From JAHEKD01 sp965204695 (GTDB lineage: Bacteria > Pseudomonadota > Gammaproteobacteria > Arenicellales > JAHEKD01): a stretch of 64,000 nt of DNA. Below are positions 43,630-52,081 of this stretch, piece after piece. Below the pieces are notes generated by a model that was not told where the DNA came from, searched no databases, and worked only from the letters and a program-made list of their open reading frames with translations. The stretch lies in assembly GCA_965204695.1 (NCBI GenBank), contig OZ242007.1, positions 3,844,001 through 3,908,000 on the forward strand, in the 5' to 3' direction. The translations under genes were made by a program, and so were the position numbers. Position 1 is the first letter of the stretch; each line of letters starts with the position of its first letter.

Positions 43630-45360
43630 ATGCTTAACCAAATAAGAACCGTATTTATCAGTCTGGTTTTAGTTCTAGTTGCTAATCCCTCAGTTAATGC
43701 ACAAGAATCTGCTGCGATTTATAGCTCGCTAGATCGTTTCCATCCCGTTTTTGCAGCGCAAGGAATGGTCGCTAGCCAGGAAGCATTAGCAACACAAATC
43801 GGTATTGATATTCTCAAACAGGGTGGTAACGCGGTTGATGCCGCGGTGGCGGTAGGTTTTGCTCTAGCGGTCACTCTGCCAAGGGCGGGTAATCTTGGTG
43901 GTGGTGGATTCATGATTGTGCACTTGGCCGAAAGTGGCGAAACCGTAGCTATTGATTATCGCGAAAAAGCGCCTTTAGGCTCAGACCGTGACATGTATTT
44001 GGATGAGCAAGGCAATGTAAACAGTACTTTGTCGCGCTTCCATCGTCTGGCTGTGGGTGTCCCAGGCACAGTAGCGGGTATGGTCCTAGCCTTGGAAAAA
44101 TACGGCACTATGGAATTAAGCGAGGTGATTGAGCCAGCAGTAGCATTGGCACAAGGTATTGTTGTCACGCCAGATTTGTCTGACTCGCTCAAAAACCTAT
44201 CAAAGCGCCTGGCTCAGTGGCCCAGTACCAAAAAAATCTTCTATAAAGAAGATGGTTCTAACTATGAGCCGGGTGAAACTCTGGTTCAGGCTGATTTGGC
44301 TAACTCTTTAAAGCTCATCGCCGAGCAGGGACCTGATGCTTTTTACCAAGGCGAAATCGGTGAAAAGATTGTTGCCGAGATCCAGGATGACGGTGGTGTG
44401 ATGACTATGCAGGATTTAAATGATTATCAAGCAGTGATTCGTGAGCCAGTTAGTGGCGATTATCGCGGCTATGAAATTCTATCCATGCCCCCGCCTAGTT
44501 CCGGTGGTACACACATTGTGCAGATATTGAACATCCTGGAAAACTTTCCGATAGGTTATACCGGGCAAAACAGCGCTGACACTATTCATCTGATGGCAGA
44601 GGCCATGAAACTGGCTTATGCAGATCGCAGTGAATATTTGGGCGACAGTGATTTTGCTGAAGTTCCAATCGAAGGCTTGACTAGTAAAGATTACGCTAAA
44701 GAGCTCAGCCAAAAAATCGATCGTTACCAAGCTGCTAGCGCAGAAGATATAAAACCTGGTGATCCGGCTCCTTATGAGAGCAATGAAACTACGCACTATT
44801 CCGTAGTTGATAAAGACGGTAACGCAGTCTCAAATACTTATACGATTAATTTTAGTTATGGAACAGGTTTAGTTGCCGAAGGTACCGGTATTTTACTGAA
44901 CAATGAAATGGATGATTTTTCCTCCAAGCCTGGTGTGCCCAACGCATATGGTTTGATTGGTGGTGATGCGAATGCCATAGAACCAGCTAAGCGACCCTTA
45001 AGTTCCATGAGCCCAACAATTGTGCTTAAAGATGGGAAACTATTTTTAGTCACTGGCAGTCCAGGTGGTAGTCGCATTATTACTACCACGCTGCAAGTCA
45101 TTATGAATGTAATTGATCACGACATGAATATTGCTGAAGCGACTAATGCGGCTCGAATACATCATCAATGGTTACCAGATGAAATTCGAGTAGAGAAAGG
45201 GCTAAGCAAAGACACAGTAGAAGAATTAATTGACAAAGGCCACAGAGTCAAAGTCAAAAATGCCATGGGCAGTACTCAGTCAATTATGTTAACCGAGCAG
45301 GGTTTTAAACTTGGTGCTTCTGATCCGAGGCGCTCGGGAGCTTTGACAGCTGGGTATTGA
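43630..45360 (+). CDS. ggt: Gamma-glutamyltransferase (glutathione hydrolase)
   Basis: A 576-residue Ntn hydrolase with a signal peptide (ends near NAQ, residue 25). The precursor is expected to self-cleave before T387 of TTHYSVVDKDGNAVSNTYTINFSYGTG, giving large and small subunits. Substrate motifs GNLGGGGFM, SMPPPSSGG and PLSSMSPTIV are present. It cleaves the gamma-glutamyl bond of glutathione and related compounds in the periplasm. A family C repeat follows the stop. Confidence 0.95.
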   Translation: MLNQIRTVFISLVLVLVANPSVNAQESAAIYSSLDRFHPVFAAQGMVASQEALATQIGIDILKQGGNAVDAAVAVGFALAVTLPRAGNLGGGGFMIVHLAESGETVAIDYREKAPLGSDRDMYLDEQGNVNSTLSRFHRLAVGVPGTVAGMVLALEKYGTMELSEVIEPAVALAQGIVVTPDLSDSLKNLSKRLAQWPSTKKIFYKEDGSNYEPGETLVQADLANSLKLIAEQGPDAFYQGEIGEKIVAEIQDDGGVMTMQDLNDYQAVIREPVSGDYRGYEILSMPPPSSGGTHIVQILNILENFPIGYTGQNSADTIHLMAEAMKLAYADRSEYLGDSDFAEVPIEGLTSKDYAKELSQKIDRYQAASAEDIKPGDPAPYESNETTHYSVVDKDGNAVSNTYTINFSYGTGLVAEGTGILLNNEMDDFSSKPGVPNAYGLIGGDANAIEPAKRPLSSMSPTIVLKDGKLFLVTGSPGGSRIITTTLQVIMNVIDHDMNIAEATNAARIHHQWLPDEIRVEKGLSKDTVEELIDKGHRVKVKNAMGSTQSIMLTEQGFKLGASDPRRSGALTAGY

Positions 45361-45384
45361 ATAAGGGTGATCTACCACCGTTTT

Positions 45385-45495
45385 GTCATTCCGACCAAAG
45401 CGGAGGAATCTCCTTGAGTGGGCTCCTGATTTAATCAAAGGGTCACGTAATGCCCAAATAGTGTTTGGGAGATCCCTCGGCAGCTCGGGATGACA
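45385..45495. repeat. Family C inverted-repeat element (copy 2)
   Basis: GTCATTCCGACCAAAGCGGAGGAATCTCC at the left and GGGAGATCCCTCGGCAGCTCGGGATGAC at the right are imperfect complements and would form a long stem. The interior is about 55 bp. It fills most of the gap between ggt and the aminotransferase gene. Similar elements are widespread in bacterial genomes. Confidence 0.65.
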
Positions 45496-45545
45496 GAGTC
45501 AGCTAAGGATGACATTTTAATGTTAAATTTTAGAAGGAATAAGTT

Positions 45546-46388
45546 ATGCGCACAGTCTATGTAAACGGTGAATTCGTCCCCGAAAATCAAGCTAAAATTT
45601 CGGTTTTTGACCGGGGTTTATTATTTGGTGATTCGGTTTACGAAGTGACTGCTGTTTTGAACAATAAATTAATCGATAACGATGGTCATCTCGTTCGTCT
45701 GGAGCGTTCTCTCAATGAGCTTAATATGAAAAGTCCAGTGACTAATGAGCAACTCATTGAGCTCCAGCGTCAATTGGCTGAAAAAAACAACCTCACCGAA
45801 GGTTTCATTTACTTGCAAGTCAGCCGCGGTGCTGAAGACAGGGATTTCAACTACGGTGAAGACCTGCAGCCATCATTGATCATGTTCACCCAGGCCAAAC
45901 CCATAATCGATACACCCAAAGCAAAAACAGGTATCAAGGTTAAAACTATTGAGGATATTCGCTGGCAACGCCGTGATATAAAAACAACCATGTTGCTAGC
46001 CCAGTCTCTAGCCAAAAAGCAGGCCGTCAGAGAAGGTTATGATGACGCTTGGATGGTGGAGGACGGTATAGTTACCGAGGGTAGTTCCAATAATGCATAC
46101 ATCATCACCCATGATGATGAGATTTATACCCGCCCCCCCACGAATAAAATTTTGAACGGCATAACACGCAGGGCAGTCAATAAACTTGCGCAAGAAAATA
46201 ATCTCAAAGTTATTGAAAAAACTTTCACAGTTGATCAAGCTAAACAAGCCAAAGAAGCCTTCGCCACAAGCGCTAGTTACTTTGTTATGCCAGTTATCGA
46301 TGTTGACGGTGAGAAAATTAGTAATGGTAGTCCTGGTGAGCTTACTTTGAAGCTACGCGAGTTATATATTCACATGGCGAGAGGCTGA
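45546..46388 (+). CDS. D-amino-acid aminotransferase (class IV PLP)
   Basis: A 280-residue fold-type IV aminotransferase with FDRGLLFGDSVYEV near the N-terminus, catalytic lysine K146 in RDIKTTMLLAQS, glutamate in DGIVTEGSSNNAYII and the ILNGITRRAV cofactor-phosphate segment. Length and the lysine position match D-alanine aminotransferase, but branched-chain and aminodeoxychorismate relatives share the fold. It may supply D-amino acids for the envelope. AAGGA precedes the ATG. Confidence 0.85.
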   Translation: MRTVYVNGEFVPENQAKISVFDRGLLFGDSVYEVTAVLNNKLIDNDGHLVRLERSLNELNMKSPVTNEQLIELQRQLAEKNNLTEGFIYLQVSRGAEDRDFNYGEDLQPSLIMFTQAKPIIDTPKAKTGIKVKTIEDIRWQRRDIKTTMLLAQSLAKKQAVREGYDDAWMVEDGIVTEGSSNNAYIITHDDEIYTRPPTNKILNGITRRAVNKLAQENNLKVIEKTFTVDQAKQAKEAFATSASYFVMPVIDVDGEKISNGSPGELTLKLRELYIHMARG

Positions 46389-47308
46389 TTCGATTAATAA
46401 AACATCCTTGCGATAATTAAGGCATTTTCTCGGCCGATGATTAAATTGATCCTGAGTGAGTTGTATCTCATTTTCATCCGCTTCAATGAATAATCTAGTT
46501 TTGGGAAAGAATTGTCGAATCAGCCCAGTATGACTCAATTACCCAAACCGGCTTTCTTATGGGTTCGCCGATTTTAAGGATAATTGGTGGGCTTGCCTAG
46601 GTCGATTTATATTATCAGGAAACCTATCAACCCGGTCGGGTTCATTTAACCCACAGTTAATTGGATAAACTCACTTGAGTAGTGCGAGGTTAAACATACA
46701 TGATGACACTAAAGGTTAAACCGCTAAACAGCCAACCCGATCATTGTGCAGAGCCTTCAGCTCGCGAGTCCGTATGGGTATGTTTAGGCAGATTACGTCA
46801 AGGTCAAAGCCCAAGAAACGGCTTACTCATAGACCGGATATACGTGTGCAATCCTTTCCCTGTCATCAGCTGTGTCTTAACTTGCACAATCGCAGGAGAC
46901 CATATACGGCATGACAAAATATAAGTTAATGTATTCGTTCAGCTATTAAATTATTCCAAAACACTAAGATTCTAAAAATCGATGAAAATAATATTAAACA
47001 AAGCCAGATTCAAATAAAAAAATTTTTCTTTGTTAGCTCTTCATAAAGGTAAATAAATCCCTTTTTACTATAAAATCGTAAAAGCTCATAAAATGTGATT
47101 TGAGAATTATAATTCAATTTATTGAATGAGCTTAATCCTGCATTTAATACTTCATTTTGGCACTTTGGACACCGTACTGTAGGGTATTCATCTCATCACC
47201 ACGGGTTATTCTTTAGTATTTTGATATAAATTTCTTAATAACCAAGTTATATTGTTATAGTGATGTATTAGGATATAAGAAAGATACGATTATGTAAAAA
47301 AGGGCTTT
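46389..47308. other. Long gap with no recognised gene
   Basis: About 920 bp without a supported gene. A 74-codon open frame at 46700-46924 has no family resemblance. TAAACATAC (46691-46699) and GTATGTTTA (46778-46786) are perfect complements 78 nt apart, which hints at a folded RNA or old element end, but nothing known is recognised. The last 250 bp are AT-rich. Confidence 0.5.
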
Positions 47309-47461
47309 ATGCACAGAGTGCCAACAAGCTTTGTATTTTTATCAAGCCGGAAAACTCTCATTGGTGCATTGCTGCTAATTATACTGCTGGCAGGGCAGGC
47401 TGCTAACACTGCAACCTACACAACAGGTGCCAGTGTGAATGATATGTATGTCGTCAGATGA
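47309..47461 (+). pseudogene. Secreted protein gene truncated by IS insertion
   Basis: An ATG at 47309 with AGGG six nt upstream opens a 50-residue frame: a basic N-region (MHRVPTSFVFLSSRKT), a strong hydrophobic core (LIGALLLIILLAGQAA) and then NTATYTTGASVNDMYVV. The stop TGA is made by the first bases of the IS element. The remainder of the gene is not intact on the far side; a 25-codon fragment is open at 48938-49015. The original function is unknown. Confidence 0.55.
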
Positions 47462-47521
47462 TTTGGGACAGTTAGTTCTTAAAATTAAGAGAGACTATCC
47501 GATCATATCACTTGCCTGAGA

Positions 47522-48514
47522 TCAGGCACACAGTTTTAGGTTTTCGCACCTCCTTTGGTTTAACGTTTGTTGTTTAATAACGGCTCGCTCATCGATGATT
47601 TGCTGATATCGACCATAATACATATCCGCCGGTGTCACATTGTCTAACGACTCATGATAGCGTTCGTGGTTGTAATGATGAACAAACTGTTCAATGGCTT
47701 GTTCGAGTTCGCCAGGCAGATAATAATGCTCAAGTTTGACGACGTTTTTCATTGACCGATGATAGCGTTCAATTTTACCCTGAGTCATCGGATGGTACGG
47801 TGTTCCACGAGTATGCGTCATCTGATGATAAGCCAGGTAATCTTTCAGCTCACCGGATAGATACGCCGGGCCATTATCACTGAGTAGCCGTGGTCGGTGT
47901 TTAACAGGCACATTTGTCACACCCGTTACAGCAATCGCTTGATCCAGGGTGTCTTTGACATCACCCGCGCCCATGGTACTAGTGAGCATCCAGCTCAGAA
48001 TAAACCGTGAATAATCATCCAGTACGGTAGACAGATAATACCAACCCCAGCCGATGATTTTGAAATAGGTAAAATCAGTCTGCCATAATTCATTGATTCG
48101 CTTGGTTGGCGTATGGAAGGTATCACTGGCCGATAGCAGAATATAGGCCGGTGAGGTAATCAGGTCATGGGCCTTCAAAATACGGTAAACACTGGACTCA
48201 GAGATAAAGTACCTGTGTTCATCGGTAATTTGCCAGGCCAGTTCACGAGGTGATTTCTCCGGGTACTGAAGTGCAATCTCGAGACATTGCTCTTTGACTG
48301 ATTCGGGGAGTTTGTTCCAGAACCGTTGGGGAGATTTACAATGACTTTCCAATGCATCAGGGCCACCCATTTGATAGAGTTGATACCAACGGTAAAAACT
48401 GCTGCGAGCAATACCCAGTTCCGCTAATGTCCTACTCACGGGAAGTTCACTGGCTTCAACTATATGGATAATTTCCACTTTTTCAGCCGCCGACAAACTC
48501 ATTCGTCGTCCCAC
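47522..48514 (-). CDS. IS3-family transposase OrfB (DDE integrase domain)
   Basis: A 330-residue protein from GTG 48514: an N-terminal helix-turn-helix (RTLAELGIARSSFYRWYQLY) and a retroviral-type integrase core with the D-D-E residues in ELWQTDFTYFKI, RPRLLSDNGPAYLSGEL and MTQGKIERYHRSMK. The reading frame is -1 relative to orfA, and the two overlap by 16 nt, the usual IS3 arrangement for a fused OrfAB transposase. It appears intact. Confidence 0.92.
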   Translation of the reverse strand: MGRRMSLSAAEKVEIIHIVEASELPVSRTLAELGIARSSFYRWYQLYQMGGPDALESHCKSPQRFWNKLPESVKEQCLEIALQYPEKSPRELAWQITDEHRYFISESSVYRILKAHDLITSPAYILLSASDTFHTPTKRINELWQTDFTYFKIIGWGWYYLSTVLDDYSRFILSWMLTSTMGAGDVKDTLDQAIAVTGVTNVPVKHRPRLLSDNGPAYLSGELKDYLAYHQMTHTRGTPYHPMTQGKIERYHRSMKNVVKLEHYYLPGELEQAIEQFVHHYNHERYHESLDNVTPADMYYGRYQQIIDERAVIKQQTLNQRRCENLKLCA

Positions 48515-48861
48515 GTCGAGTCCAAGCCAAGCACACTTTTTTTAAGCACCGTATTCTTCAAAACAACATCGGCCAGTGCATGTTTTAGCTGATTGTTTTC
48601 TTTGCGAAGTTCAGTCACTTCCTCTGAATTGGCTTCACGCTTAATATCACCGGCCAAACGTTGTTTCCCGGCTTCAAGAAAGTCTTTGCTCCAACGGTAA
48701 TACGTATTCTGATTGATCCCTTCCCGGCGGCATAACTCGGCAATACTATCCTCACCTCGAAGACCGTCTAATACAATCCGAATCTTTTCATCGGCTGAAT
48801 ATTTATGACGGGTGTTGCGTTTAATTGCTTTAACTAATTTCTCTGAGTTATATTTACTCAT
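48499..48861 (-). CDS. IS3-family transposase OrfA (HTH)
   Basis: A 120-residue DNA-binding protein: KYSADEKIRIVLDGLRGEDSIAELCRREGINQNTYYRWSKDFLEAGKQRL is the helix-turn-helix, followed by a leucine-zipper-like helix (VTELRKENNQLKHALADVVLKNTVLKK). An A7 run near the end (complement of 48537-48543) is a candidate -1 frameshift site into orfB. It appears intact. Confidence 0.92.
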   Translation of the reverse strand: MSKYNSEKLVKAIKRNTRHKYSADEKIRIVLDGLRGEDSIAELCRREGINQNTYYRWSKDFLEAGKQRLAGDIKREANSEEVTELRKENNQLKHALADVVLKNTVLKKSVLGLDSTWDDE

Positions 48862-48937
48862 CTTAAGACTCCTATAAATTACTATTAAATTAACAGAAGT
48901 CTCTCTTGTTCAGAACATCAACTTTGTCTCATATCCT

Positions 48938-49413
48938 CTGACGGGATACAACCCGAACCTGACGAATAACTGGGCCATCCTGGGGGATCCATCCTCCGTT
49001 CTAATGACTCAGTAGTCTCGGACAACAATAACCTGTTTCAGGATGTAAGTTAATACGGGCCTGTCAGACGACTTTGATCAGACAGGTCAGAAAGGTGTAA
49101 AACAAAGTGTTTCAAGACTACTGTGCCCTCTAACGAAGGCAAATATCAAAAGCCTCACATCTTATTCAGAAAGTACGCTGTAACGGGCTTAAACAAACGG
49201 CAGCAACGCATCAGGGCTAGATCCTATAGATCGAAGAGTCTTTGAGCCAATATGTCGTTCAACGATGGTAAGATCAGAGGTTTCATCTGTCAGAAAGTAT
49301 GTTGAATTCGGCCTGATAGATATTAGAACTCTATCAGGCCTGACTAAGATGGATCGAAGTATCTAGGGGCCACAATATCAATTTAAGTAATACTGCAAGT
49401 AAGGAAATTCGTG
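48938..49413. other. Decayed region right of the IS
   Basis: No intact gene. Directly after the IS the plus strand is open for 25 codons with protein-like content (LTGYNPNLTNNWAILGDPSS, to 49015). Another frame then gives NDSVVSDNNNLFQDVS before a stop at 49051-49053, as expected of a frameshifted remnant. Further on, related segments recur near 49055, 49193 and 49308 (ACGGGCCT, ACGGGCTT, TTCGGCCT). Two of these fold: CCTGTC/GACAGG (49060-49086) and a perfect 11-bp stem GGCCTGATAGA/TCTATCAGGCC (49310-49340). Confidence 0.5.
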
Positions 49414-49545
49414 ATGAATAAAAAACCCTTAAAATTATATGATTCACCAGTACTAAGATTACTGGGATCTTTACCTATGTTAGTGCTTGGGGGGTCTGGT
49501 AACCAAGTTGAATCTGGGGGAGCAAACGAGAGATTCCCACTGTAA
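49414..49545 (+). CDS. Possible small secreted peptide or gene remnant
   Basis: A 43-residue frame begins at ATG 49414 with AAGGA 8 nt upstream. The product (MNKKPLKLYDSPVLRLLGSL, then PMLVLGGSGNQVES...) has a basic start and a short hydrophobic stretch that looks like a weak signal or the N-terminus of a lost secreted protein. No family is recognised, and it lies in decayed DNA, so it may not be functional. The 130 bp after it hold nothing recognised. Confidence 0.3.
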   Translation: MNKKPLKLYDSPVLRLLGSLPMLVLGGSGNQVESGGANERFPL

Positions 49546-49677
49546 ACAAGCGACAGATCTTGATCATTGGAACCGGACTCACAGTATAAGTAAGGTTTAC
49601 GCTAAACTTAAGATAGCGGCAAAGGCAATGTAATAAATAATATAGCCCCCCGGAATCAATGGTGAAACCGTATTAAA

Positions 49678-50622
49678 TCAAGAGTCTGGGATGTTCTTAG
49701 CGGTTATTTTTATTAATCGCCTTAGCCAACGATGACCTCCGTCTTGATGAAGTAACGGACTCCAGATCATTTTTAACTCAAGGGGTTCGATATCAAATGG
49801 TACTGGCAATATACTGAGTTCTGTATGATGCTTTTTCAATAGGGCAGCCCGGTAAGGGATGGTTGCAATTAAATCTTGTTCCTGAGCTAATTGTAATGCG
49901 ACATGATAGCTACGGGTAAAAATGCGAATATTACGTTGCTTGCCTAATTTGCTAATAGCACCATCCACCCATCTTAATTTTTGTACATCTTCATGAGTCA
50001 TTCCAACACTCACACCGTATCCAGTTTTACTTACCCAAACATGCTTGGAATTAAAATAATCTTCAAAGCTGAGTTTTTTTACTTTGAGGTTATCGCTGCG
50101 CATCAGCACACAAAACTTATCTTCCCAAAGTACTTGCTGATGAAAAGATGCTGGTTCAGTTGAAAACGCATTGATGGCTAAATCAACCTGACCATTTTCG
50201 ATTTCGTGAAATGTTGTGTCACTAGGCGTGATGATGTCCAGAGTAACATCAGGAGCCTGTTTTCTAAGCTCATCCAGTAAAGGTGGTAATAATGTAGAAG
50301 CAGCGTAATCACTTACCATTATTCGAAAAACACGATGGCTAGTGCTGTAATCAAATTCTTCTTCAGCAATCAGTGCCTTTTCCATAGTTTGAATCAAATC
50401 TCGCACAATTGGTTTGAGCTGGAGTGCTTTTTTGGTCGGTTGCATGCCTTTGCTGGTTCTGACTAAGACAGGATCATTTAATAATTCTCGTAAACGTTTT
50501 AAGCCATTACTCATCGCAGGCTGAGTGATGTTTAATCGGTCTGCGGCTTTGGTGACATTGCATTCTCGCAGTAAAACATCTAGGTAAATCAATAGATTAA
50601 GATCAATTTTCGATATATTCAT
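49678..50622 (-). CDS. LysR-family transcriptional regulator
   Basis: From ATG 50622 the product is 314 residues and begins MNISKIDLNLLIYLDVLLRECNVTKAADRLNITQPAMSNGLKRLRELL, the standard LysR helix-turn-helix start; GTG 50670 would add 16 untypical residues. The C-terminal LysR substrate-binding domain (HRVFRIMVSDYAASTLLPPLLDELRKQAPDVTLDI onward) resembles the NodD/LinR-like branch. It is divergent from aceA with about 110 bp between starts, so it may control isocitrate lyase; this is inferred from position only. Confidence 0.9.
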   Translation of the reverse strand: MNISKIDLNLLIYLDVLLRECNVTKAADRLNITQPAMSNGLKRLRELLNDPVLVRTSKGMQPTKKALQLKPIVRDLIQTMEKALIAEEEFDYSTSHRVFRIMVSDYAASTLLPPLLDELRKQAPDVTLDIITPSDTTFHEIENGQVDLAINAFSTEPASFHQQVLWEDKFCVLMRSDNLKVKKLSFEDYFNSKHVWVSKTGYGVSVGMTHEDVQKLRWVDGAISKLGKQRNIRIFTRSYHVALQLAQEQDLIATIPYRAALLKKHHTELSILPVPFDIEPLELKMIWSPLLHQDGGHRWLRRLIKITAKNIPDS

Positions 50623-50731
50623 TTGATGAATGACAGGGATAATTCGAATAACGGTGTTTGATTGTATCACCCGGATTTATTATTCGGCCAATTATTATGC
50701 ATTTCATTAATTAATCGTAACGAGGAATCTT

Positions 50732-52051
50732 ATGAATACGACAGATCGTGCAGCTCAGATTGAGCAGCTCGAAAACGACTGGGCGACTAACCCACGCTGG
50801 AACGGAATTAAACGCAATTATTCAGCCGCGGACGTAGTTCGGCTAAGAGGTAGTGTGCAACCTGAATATACTTACGCACGACGTGGTGCTGAAAAGTTAT
50901 GGGACTTAGTCAATGGTTCGGCTAAAAAGGGTTATGTGAATTGCATGGGTGCCTTGACTGGTGGTCAGGCGATGCAACAAGCCAAAGCGGGTGTTGAAGC
51001 AATTTATTTATCTGGCTGGCAGGTGGCTGCGGACGCTAATACTTCTGAGACTATGTATCCAGATCAATCGCTTTATGCCTATGACTCAGTACCAACTGTG
51101 GTGCGACGCATTAATAACAGTTTTAAGCGTGCCGATGAAATTCAGTGGAAGGGAATTGTCGATGGCAAAATCAACGAAGAAGACGCAACTGATTATTTCC
51201 TGCCTATTGTTGCAGACGCCGAAGCTGGTTTTGGTGGTGTCTTAAATGGTTTTGAATTAATGAAAAACATGATCGTTAATGGTGCTGCTGGGGTGCACTT
51301 TGAAGATCAACTCGCTTCAGTAAAAAAATGTGGCCATATGGGTGGTAAGGTTTTAGTTCCCACTCAAGAAGCGGTACAAAAACTGATTGCTGCGCGATTA
51401 GCTGCTGACGTTGCTGGCGTGCCAACAATTGTTTTGGCTCGAACTGACGCTAATGCTGCAGATTTATTGACATCAGATGTTGATGATTATGATAAACCTT
51501 TTTGCACAGGGGAACGTTCTAGTGAGGGTTTTTATCGTACCAACGCCGGCATCGATCAGGCAATTGCTCGCGGCTTAGCCTATGCACCTTATGCCGATAT
51601 GGTTTGGTGTGAAACCGCAAAACCTGATTTAGATGAAGCTCGTGTGTTTGCAGAAGCCTTGAAAAAAGAATATCCGGATCAGATTCTAGCCTATAACTGT
51701 TCGCCTTCTTTTAACTGGAAGAAAAATTTGGACGATGCGACTATCGCTAAATTCCAGCAAGAACTTTCAGACATGGGTTACAAATACCAGTTTATCACTT
51801 TGGCTGGTATTCATAATATGTGGTACAACATGTTTGATTTGGCTTATCACTACGCGCGTGGCGAAGGCATGAAACATTACGTTGAAATGGTTCAGGAGCC
51901 TGAGTTTGCCGCTGCTGATCGCGGTTATAGTTTTGTTGCCCATCAACAGGAAGTTGGTGCTGGTTATTTTGATGATGTCACTACAGTTATTCAAGGTGGC
52001 GAGTCTTCAGTAACAGCTTTAACGGGTTCTACCGAGGAAGACCAATTCTAA
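50732..52051 (+). CDS. aceA: Isocitrate lyase AceA
   Basis: A 439-residue PEP-mutase/isocitrate-lyase-fold enzyme with the catalytic cysteine C200 in VKKCGHMGGKVLVPT, the metal site VADAEAGFGG at 160-169, YLSGWQVAADAN and the YNCSPSFNWKK loop. It cleaves isocitrate to glyoxylate and succinate, the first step of the glyoxylate shunt. AGGA precedes the ATG. The partner malate synthase gene is not in the window. The stop is followed by aceK in convergent orientation. Confidence 0.97.
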   Translation: MNTTDRAAQIEQLENDWATNPRWNGIKRNYSAADVVRLRGSVQPEYTYARRGAEKLWDLVNGSAKKGYVNCMGALTGGQAMQQAKAGVEAIYLSGWQVAADANTSETMYPDQSLYAYDSVPTVVRRINNSFKRADEIQWKGIVDGKINEEDATDYFLPIVADAEAGFGGVLNGFELMKNMIVNGAAGVHFEDQLASVKKCGHMGGKVLVPTQEAVQKLIAARLAADVAGVPTIVLARTDANAADLLTSDVDDYDKPFCTGERSSEGFYRTNAGIDQAIARGLAYAPYADMVWCETAKPDLDEARVFAEALKKEYPDQILAYNCSPSFNWKKNLDDATIAKFQQELSDMGYKYQFITLAGIHNMWYNMFDLAYHYARGEGMKHYVEMVQEPEFAAADRGYSFVAHQQEVGAGYFDDVTTVIQGGESSVTALTGSTEEDQF

Positions 52052-52064
52052 AGTGTTCCTTCGG

Positions 52065-52081
52065 GGCGGTGTTTCACCGCC
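52065..52081. terminator. Possible bidirectional hairpin between aceA and aceK
   Basis: GGCGGTG (52065-52071) and CACCGCC (52075-52081) form a perfect 7-bp stem with a TTT loop, overlapping the aceK stop. It lacks a clear U-tract on either strand, so it is a weak terminator candidate. Confidence 0.35.

Larger units (their letters stand above)
47459..48936 (-). mobile_element. IS3-family insertion sequence
   Basis: The element carries overlapping orfA and orfB on the minus strand between imperfect inverted ends: left TGATTTGGGACAGTTAG, right (complement) GGATATGAGACAAAGTT. Both then share AAGAGAGAC about 30 nt in. GTCAGA/TCTGAC just outside extends the symmetry, so the exact edges could be 47453 and 48942. 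No direct target duplication is obvious. Length about 1.48 kb. Only one copy is in the window. Confidence 0.8.

Noticed and set aside
46700..46924. A 74-codon plus-strand frame in the gap after the aminotransferase gene
   Set aside because: It has only a weak upstream GAGG, unusual Cys/Arg-rich composition and no recognisable family; it overlaps the inverted repeat and looks like chance.
47281..49677. Possible defence or prophage island around the IS
   Set aside because: Only an IS3 element and remnants are present; no nuclease, integrase other than the transposase, toxin-antitoxin pair or phage gene was seen.
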